Assembly: GCA_905234655.1 (NCBI GenBank)
Contig: CAJOJG010000003.1
Coordinates: forward strand, 1-64,000
Reading direction: 5' to 3'
Length of the DNA stretch: 64,000 bases
DNA from: an uncultured Bacteroidales bacterium
GTDB lineage: Bacteria; Bacteroidota; Bacteroidia; Bacteroidales; UBA3824
A model generated the notes under the pieces. It searched no databases. It saw nothing but the letters and a program-made list of their open reading frames with translations, and was not told where the DNA came from. Every line of letters starts with the position of its first letter. Positions within the stretch are counted from its first letter, which is position 1. The translations under genes were made by a program, and so were the position numbers. Shown here piece by piece: positions 58,478 to 64,000 of the stretch.

Positions 58478-59727
58478 ATAGGCATATATGTTACGATGTG
58501 GCATTGCCACGATCCCTTTTGGAACAACCTCACTTCAGAAGTGAACTCTGATGGAATGAGATAGAACACTGATGGAACGAGACGGAACAACCATGTTTTT
58601 TCAGAAGTGAACACAGACGGAACGCAGTAAGTTCGTCTGCAAACTTTTGTGTCATGAATTTCGTAGATGAACTGAAAAACAAAACTCCAAACGTGTGACA
58701 ACCACAGCCGAGGATGTAAACGCACGGTAACATAAGTTGACAAAAGCAGTCATTAATGCAATCATGTCTCCCACGCCCGAACAGTCAACTTGTTGATTTA
58801 AAAATGTTTCGCGTGAAAACATTGTAAACATTAACACCTCATAAATTTAGAAAAATCAACCTTAAGAGTTGACGATGACAAACAGACCTTGACAACAAAA
58901 AAGTTAACATCACGCAACGACCGAAAAAGATAGAAATGGAAACAACAAACAGCTTTTAAGCGAAGTTGCCAAGAGTACAATAAGCACAAATGTCACACAA
59001 TTTCGAATTTACAAGAATATTACAAAAGTAAACACAAGTGTAAACTACATAGAAGCACAAATCACTGGCAACCCAAGAATGTTTATAAAGTTACACAAGT
59101 AAACACAATAAAATTCTATGTTCTTTTGACCAAGAAATGCACCGCATATACAATAGTTATAAAAAAATATCACCTTTACGGAAACGTGACAATTTGGAAA
59201 TAATATCCAATGTTAAGAAATTCTGAAATTTATAATTAGATTTATAACATTCTCATTATCAGACATTTATATAAGTCAGTTAAAGTGATGGATAAAGAAA
59301 AATCTGTCCAATGTTAAGTAATGGGCAATACAGAATTTATAAAGCTCAGAAAGGCGGTTTTAAGCGACTAAAACCCAGTATATTATAAAAGTGGATTTTA
59401 AGTAAAAGAGCCACGTTCAACTAAAAATAGCCAAAAATGATGCCAAATAAGTACATTTTTCGTTACAATTTTATGCCCTTATATACAAATATCACTAAAT
59501 CATCTGAAAACGGTTATGCCAAGAAAAAGAAAAAATCAAAACAAACCGCGATATGGACAAAAATCTGAGAAAATCCATTTGTAAAGGAATAAACATCTGA
59601 TTATAAAGTAGTTAGATGTTGTGTACAAATATAACTACGCTTTAATCAGGAAGTTAACGCAATTTTTGGACAAAAGTCAAAGTTTCTACCAATGGAAATT
59701 TCAGGTCAGTTTTGTAAATAAAGTTAA

Positions 59728-59813
59728 TTTTACAAAATTCACATTGTAAATTTATCTGATGTTTACAAAATTACATCGGTAAACATTGTTTACAAAGTTA
59801 CATTTGTAAACAC
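59728..59813. promoter_or_regulatory. Array of 27-bp palindromic units, candidate operator of the HTH gene
   Basis: TGTTTACAAAATTACATCGGTAAACAT + TGTTTACAAAGTTACATTTGTAAACAC, with a degenerate third unit upstream. Confidence 0.7.
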
Positions 59814-59902
59814 AATTTTTTTTAAAAAAGTAACATTTTTGTTTGGTCGGTTCGTAACATTTTTGTATATTTGTATATCGAAACAATTTAATTTTGTAAA
59901 TC

Positions 59903-60535
59903 ATGATAGAGAGGTTACAGAAAATAATGGATTATGCTGGAGTGTCACCAAAAAAATTTGCGGACATTCTCGGGATACAACGTTCAAGCGTTTCTCATAT
60001 AATGTCCGGACGTAACAACCCCAGCCTATCTGTCGTTCAGAAGATTCTACAGAACTACACCAACATCAACTCCGACTGGCTGCTGCTGGGTGTCGGCGAA
60101 ATGCTTAAAAGTGGTAGTGATGAACATGGTAATAATCAACATGTTACATCTCCTACCCTACCCGACGGCGACGACGATGATATGACGAGTGATGAACCTG
60201 TTGAGCCAAAGCCAGTTAGCCAACCGGCCGCCCCATCATTCACGTTGCCCAAACAGCCTGCCCCGTCGAAACAGTCTTCACGTACTCAGACTGTTACACC
60301 GCCCCAACCAGCATCACAACAAACAACACAACCATTACCACAACAAACAACACAGACACAACAACAGACAACGCCGCTTCAACAACAGACAACACAACCT
60401 CAACAACAGACAACACAGACAATGCCCACTGTAACGGTTGTACCACAACAGTCGATACAAGCCATGTTGTCAAATGGACTCATAGTACTTGACCACAACA
60501 CGAAGACATTTACAATCTACTCACCGGGTGCATAA
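59903..60535 (+). CDS. XRE-family HTH regulator with Pro/Gln/Thr-rich tail
   Basis: MDYAGVSPKKFADILGIQRSSVSHIMSGRNNPSLSVVQKIL; QQTTQ tandem repeats. Confidence 0.85.
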   Translation: MIERLQKIMDYAGVSPKKFADILGIQRSSVSHIMSGRNNPSLSVVQKILQNYTNINSDWLLLGVGEMLKSGSDEHGNNQHVTSPTLPDGDDDDMTSDEPVEPKPVSQPAAPSFTLPKQPAPSKQSSRTQTVTPPQPASQQTTQPLPQQTTQTQQQTTPLQQQTTQPQQQTTQTMPTVTVVPQQSIQAMLSNGLIVLDHNTKTFTIYSPGA

Positions 60536-60549
60536 CCCAAAATATTCGA

Positions 60550-60587
60550 AAAACCGCCAGAGTGACATTTGACACACTGGCGGTTTT
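60550..60587 (+). terminator. Intrinsic terminator
   Basis: AAAACCGCCAG-N16-CTGGCGGTTTT. Confidence 0.85.
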
Positions 60588-61166
60588 AGTGTATGTAATA
60601 CGCTTTTACATAATGTATATTATACTTGAAACTTTGTAAGTAATACTATCGAGATTTCATCAATACGTTGCTAAATGATAATTTAAATCTGTAAACAATC
60701 ACTGTAACTAACTGATATTCAATGTATTACAACAGCAATCGCCAACCTCGTTTTTGCAAGTCGCATAGTTGGGCATAAATAACAGGGATATAGTTCGATT
60801 AGATATAAATCATTGATTTTCAATGCGTTACAATTAATATATTTGCTTCGACATCGCGGTTACAATTCGACGTATAAAATTTCCCTGAAGCCCAATTCGA
60901 CAAACTCAAAGATTTTGAGTTATTGAAAAATCTGTAGAAGCGACCTTTCGGACATCAAAATCAAGAAATTTTGACAGAACTTGTTACAGTTTGACTAATT
61001 TTTGAAAATTTTGCTTTACCACAAAATCATAACTATCTAATATACAACCAAAATTAACTGACAAAATGTCATAATGCAAAATTTATTGAAAAATATCATT
61101 GCTAAAATTTTTAACTTGCAAAAAATAGTTATCTTTGCACAAAATTTTAAAGCGACAAAAAAGAAA

Positions 61167-62189
61167 ATGTACAAGCATATAATAAGGCCGATATTGTTTC
61201 TTTGCAATCCTGAGAAGATACACGGCTTCACGATGGGAATGCTCCACGCACTCCAAGTCATCAGGATATTCAATCCGCTCATCAGGGCGTTGTACCAGAA
61301 AAATGACAAAAAATTCGAGCGCGAGGTGTTTGGCATCAAATTCCCCAACCCTATCGGCCTTGCAGCCGGACTCGACAAGGACGGCGAGGCAATCGACATG
61401 CTTGGATTCCTCGGATTCGGGTTTGTGGAAGTCGGAACCGTGACCCCCGTCGCCCAGCCCGGAAATCCCAAGCCTCGCCTATTCCGCCTGAAGAAAAACC
61501 ACGGTCTTATTAACCGCATGGGATTCAATAACAACGGCGTTGAGGCTTTAGTAAAAAAACTTAAACAAAAGTACAGTAAAATTATAGTCGGCGGAAACAT
61601 CGGAAAGAACAAAGTTACGCCCAACGACCAGGCTGTCAGCGACTACATAAAAGACCTCGACGCGCTCCACGACTACGTCGACTACATAGCCATCAACATC
61701 AGCTCGCCAAACACGCCAAACCTCCGCGAACTACAGAACAAGGAGCCGCTGAAAAAACTGCTCACCGCCCTCAAGGACGAGGACCGAAAGTTTGAAAAAA
61801 GCAAGCCAATCCTCCTAAAAATCGCCCCCGACCTCACGAACGAACAACTCGACGACATTGTGGAAATCGTGCGAGAAACAGGCATCGACGGCATAATAGC
61901 CACAAACACGACAATCTCACGCGAAGGAATCGACTACACAAAAGAGGAAACCGAGGCTTTCGGCGCAGGCGGAATGAGCGGCGAGCCTGTCAAAAAACGA
62001 AGCACCGACGTAATCCGCTACCTCCATCAGAAGACTAACGGCGAGATTCCAATCATAGGCGTAGGCGGCATATCGGACGCAGACGACGTGCGCGAAAAGC
62101 TCGAAGCCGGGGCAACACTCGTCGAACTTTTCACAAGCTTCATCTACAACGGCCCCGCCTGCGTGAAAAACATTCTTAAAAAATTGTGA
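61167..62189 (+). CDS. pyrD: Quinone-dependent dihydroorotate dehydrogenase (class 2)
   Basis: NPIGLAAGLDKDGE, VEVGTVTPVAQPGNPKPRLFRL, AINISSPNTPNLR, GVGGISDADDV. Confidence 0.97.
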   Translation: MYKHIIRPILFLCNPEKIHGFTMGMLHALQVIRIFNPLIRALYQKNDKKFEREVFGIKFPNPIGLAAGLDKDGEAIDMLGFLGFGFVEVGTVTPVAQPGNPKPRLFRLKKNHGLINRMGFNNNGVEALVKKLKQKYSKIIVGGNIGKNKVTPNDQAVSDYIKDLDALHDYVDYIAINISSPNTPNLRELQNKEPLKKLLTALKDEDRKFEKSKPILLKIAPDLTNEQLDDIVEIVRETGIDGIIATNTTISREGIDYTKEETEAFGAGGMSGEPVKKRSTDVIRYLHQKTNGEIPIIGVGGISDADDVREKLEAGATLVELFTSFIYNGPACVKNILKKL

Positions 62190-62267
62190 CCGACGGCGCA
62201 AAAAAGCGGCAAAAAATTTGGAAATATGAAACTTTAACCATACCTTTGCACCGTCAAAACAAATGAC

Positions 62268-62340
62268 GCGGGAATAGCTCAGTCGGTAGAGCGGCAGCTT
62301 CCCAAGCTGCAGGTCGCGGGTTCGAGGCCCGTTTCCCGCT
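62268..62340 (+). tRNA. tRNA-Gly (anticodon CCC)
   Basis: Cloverleaf: GCGGGAA/TTCCCGC acceptor, GCAGC-TTCCCAA-GCTGC anticodon arm, GGTTCGAGGCC T-arm; no encoded CCA; promoter TACCTTTGCACCGTC upstream. Confidence 0.95.
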
Positions 62341-62386
62341 CTTTTTTCCATCCACACTATTTATTCACTATTCCAATTTACTAACA

Positions 62387-63391
62387 ATGAAGATATTCTT
62401 ACTGACACTGGCAGTGGCGTTAATGACCATGACCTCAATGGCTCAAAAAACCGCCAACCCAAACGCGACCCAAGAAGCTAAAGACCTTCTGAAAACGATC
62501 TATGACCTGACTGGGAAACAGACTCTCGCCGGCCAGCACAACTACCCCCTCTACAGCGACATCCTCCAGGAGCGCGTCCACAACCTCACAGACAAATACC
62601 CTGTGATTTTCGGACAGGACTTCGGGTACAGCGAACCCAACACCCTCGACGGAATCAACTTCCGCCAGCGCGTCATCGACAACGCCATAAAGTGGCACAA
62701 AAACGGCTGCATCATAACGCTCATGTGGCACGCCGTACCGCCAACTACCAGGGCCAACTGGACTATCTGGAAGGGCGAAAACGGCATCCAAAGCAAACTC
62801 ACCGACAAGCAGTGGAAAGACCTCCTGACCGATGGGACGGGAATTAACAACACGTGGAAGTCCCAAGTGGACGTGATTGCATTCTACCTCCGCCAGCTCC
62901 AGGACGAGAAAATCCCCGTAATCTTCCGTCCGTACCATGAGATGAACGGCGACTGGTTCTGGTGGGGATATAACGAGGAAAACTACCGCAAACTCTACCA
63001 GATGCTCTGGAAACGCATCACCGAATACCACGGCATTAACAACCTCCTGTGGGTATTCAACGCCAACGAACTCGGCAGCCCCAACGTCAAGCCGTACGAC
63101 GGATTCTACCCCGGCGACGACTACATCGACATCCTCGCGTCCGACTTCTATTCAAGTGGATATAAGGGCAACGACTACGACCTCCTGCTCAAGCTCGGCA
63201 AAGGCAAACCCATCGCCATCGGCGAATGTGGCAAGTTCCCGACCATCGACCTCCTCAAGAAACAACCCAAATGGGCATGGTTCATGTGCTGGAGCGAGTT
63301 CCTCGAGACCGCAAACAACGACTGGGGCATCCGCCACGACCTCTACCACTCCGACCAAGTAATGACCCTCGACGAATACACGAAACGATAA
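62387..63391 (+). CDS. GH26 beta-mannanase-like glycoside hydrolase
   Basis: IFRPYHEMNGDWFWWG acid/base and PIAIGECGKFPT nucleophile motifs; signal peptide. Confidence 0.92.
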   Translation: MKIFLLTLAVALMTMTSMAQKTANPNATQEAKDLLKTIYDLTGKQTLAGQHNYPLYSDILQERVHNLTDKYPVIFGQDFGYSEPNTLDGINFRQRVIDNAIKWHKNGCIITLMWHAVPPTTRANWTIWKGENGIQSKLTDKQWKDLLTDGTGINNTWKSQVDVIAFYLRQLQDEKIPVIFRPYHEMNGDWFWWGYNEENYRKLYQMLWKRITEYHGINNLLWVFNANELGSPNVKPYDGFYPGDDYIDILASDFYSSGYKGNDYDLLLKLGKGKPIAIGECGKFPTIDLLKKQPKWAWFMCWSEFLETANNDWGIRHDLYHSDQVMTLDEYTKR

Positions 63392-63445
63392 ATACACACA
63401 GGGATGCGGTTTATAATGAGCCGCATCCCTTATTTTTTCAGCATC

Positions 63446-63985
63446 TCATATCACCCAAAACGCGACCGTCTTTTCCATAATCAACGGCTTGGAATGTGAG
63501 AAAAATATGATGCCGTCCCTTGGCGAGGCAATTTCTGAAAGGACGCTGCCGTCGTAGGGGTCGAGGATTTTGGCGATGGTTTCAGAGCGGCGGACGTCGC
63601 CGCCGGGATGTTTCAACTGGTAAAAAATACCGGCGCATGGTGCCGAGACCGTCGTGAAGTCGCTGTCGTAGAGGATTTTGCTCTTGAAACCCGGGGCGGC
63701 TTCCTTCCTGACAATCCCGCTTTCCGACAAAAACCTGATTATCGCCTGCCACGTCTGCTTGGCGGCGTTTTTGTCGATGGTGTCAGTAGTCCCGGCGTAA
63801 ATCGAATAGGCGGCTGTGTCCCAAATCTGCCAGTTGTAATTGAGCATCACGGTGTCGAAAGGCTCTGGCTGCTTGATATATACGTATGGAAGGCCGAACA
63901 TCTGCGCGCCGCCGGAAATGTCGATGGCGGTCTTGATGACCCTGACGTGCAGTATGAAGTCGCCCGCAAAATGGTAACTCGCCAA
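63446..63985 (-). CDS. Succinylglutamate desuccinylase/aspartoacylase-like protein, C-terminal part (continues past window)
   Basis: YQLKHPGGDVRRSETIAKILDPYDGSVLSEIASPRDGIIFF lipoyl-like C-terminal segment. Confidence 0.65.
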   Translation of the reverse strand: MASYHFAGDFILHVRVIKTAIDISGGAQMFGLPYVYIKQPEPFDTVMLNYNWQIWDTAAYSIYAGTTDTIDKNAAKQTWQAIIRFLSESGIVRKEAAPGFKSKILYDSDFTTVSAPCAGIFYQLKHPGGDVRRSETIAKILDPYDGSVLSEIASPRDGIIFFSHSKPLIMEKTVAFWVI

Positions 63986-64000
63986 CTGGATTCCCGACTT

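Noticed and set aside
58351-58743. 130-aa minus-strand ORF with VPSVFTSE repeats
   Set aside because: Translation of nucleotide direct repeats and a REP palindrome; no domain-like character.
1-64000. CRISPR array
   Set aside because: No regularly spaced identical 24-40 bp repeats seen.
1-64000. rRNA operon or transposase/IS element
   Set aside because: No 16S/23S motifs and no DDE or Tyr recombinase motif in any ORF read.

Overview
The window is a stretch of Bacteroidales-like chromosome. The taxon is inferred from Bacteroidota-style promoters (TAnnTTTGCA...GTCAAAA), gene content and the absence of Shine-Dalgarno sites on most genes. Positions ~1-13,560 hold an accessory element read as an integrated virus. 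It has about 18 mostly unrecognisable minus-strand genes, many with one TM helix plus a Lys/Arg cluster. These include two adjacent beta-rich capsid candidates, a ParB/transglutaminase-like polyvalent protein, a TM-anchored lysozyme-like protein and a receptor-binding-type motif. No terminase, portal, tail tube or tape-measure gene is visible. I propose a tailless, internal-membrane-containing phage, possibly undescribed. Its divergent control region contains nested inverted repeats, a G-quadruplex-prone tract and one of two diverged copies of a ~110-nt structured RNA. The two copies show compensatory changes supporting a pseudoknot followed by a U-run. They bracket a DUF6291-like gene with an in-frame amber codon. 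The remainder (~13.8-64 kb) is mostly housekeeping and signalling: gyrA, caspase-like protein, yggS, cdd, sucD, ABCG-like exporter, SiaC-like protein, pyrG, yidC, coaD, capA-like, MATE, two TPR-SpoIIE phosphatases, a PEP-binding/receiver fusion, LMW-PTP, RSH, trmD, engB, pyrD, tRNA-Gly(CCC) and GH26. A ~2 kb AT-rich gene-free region precedes an HTH gene. All calls come from reading motifs; no searches were run.
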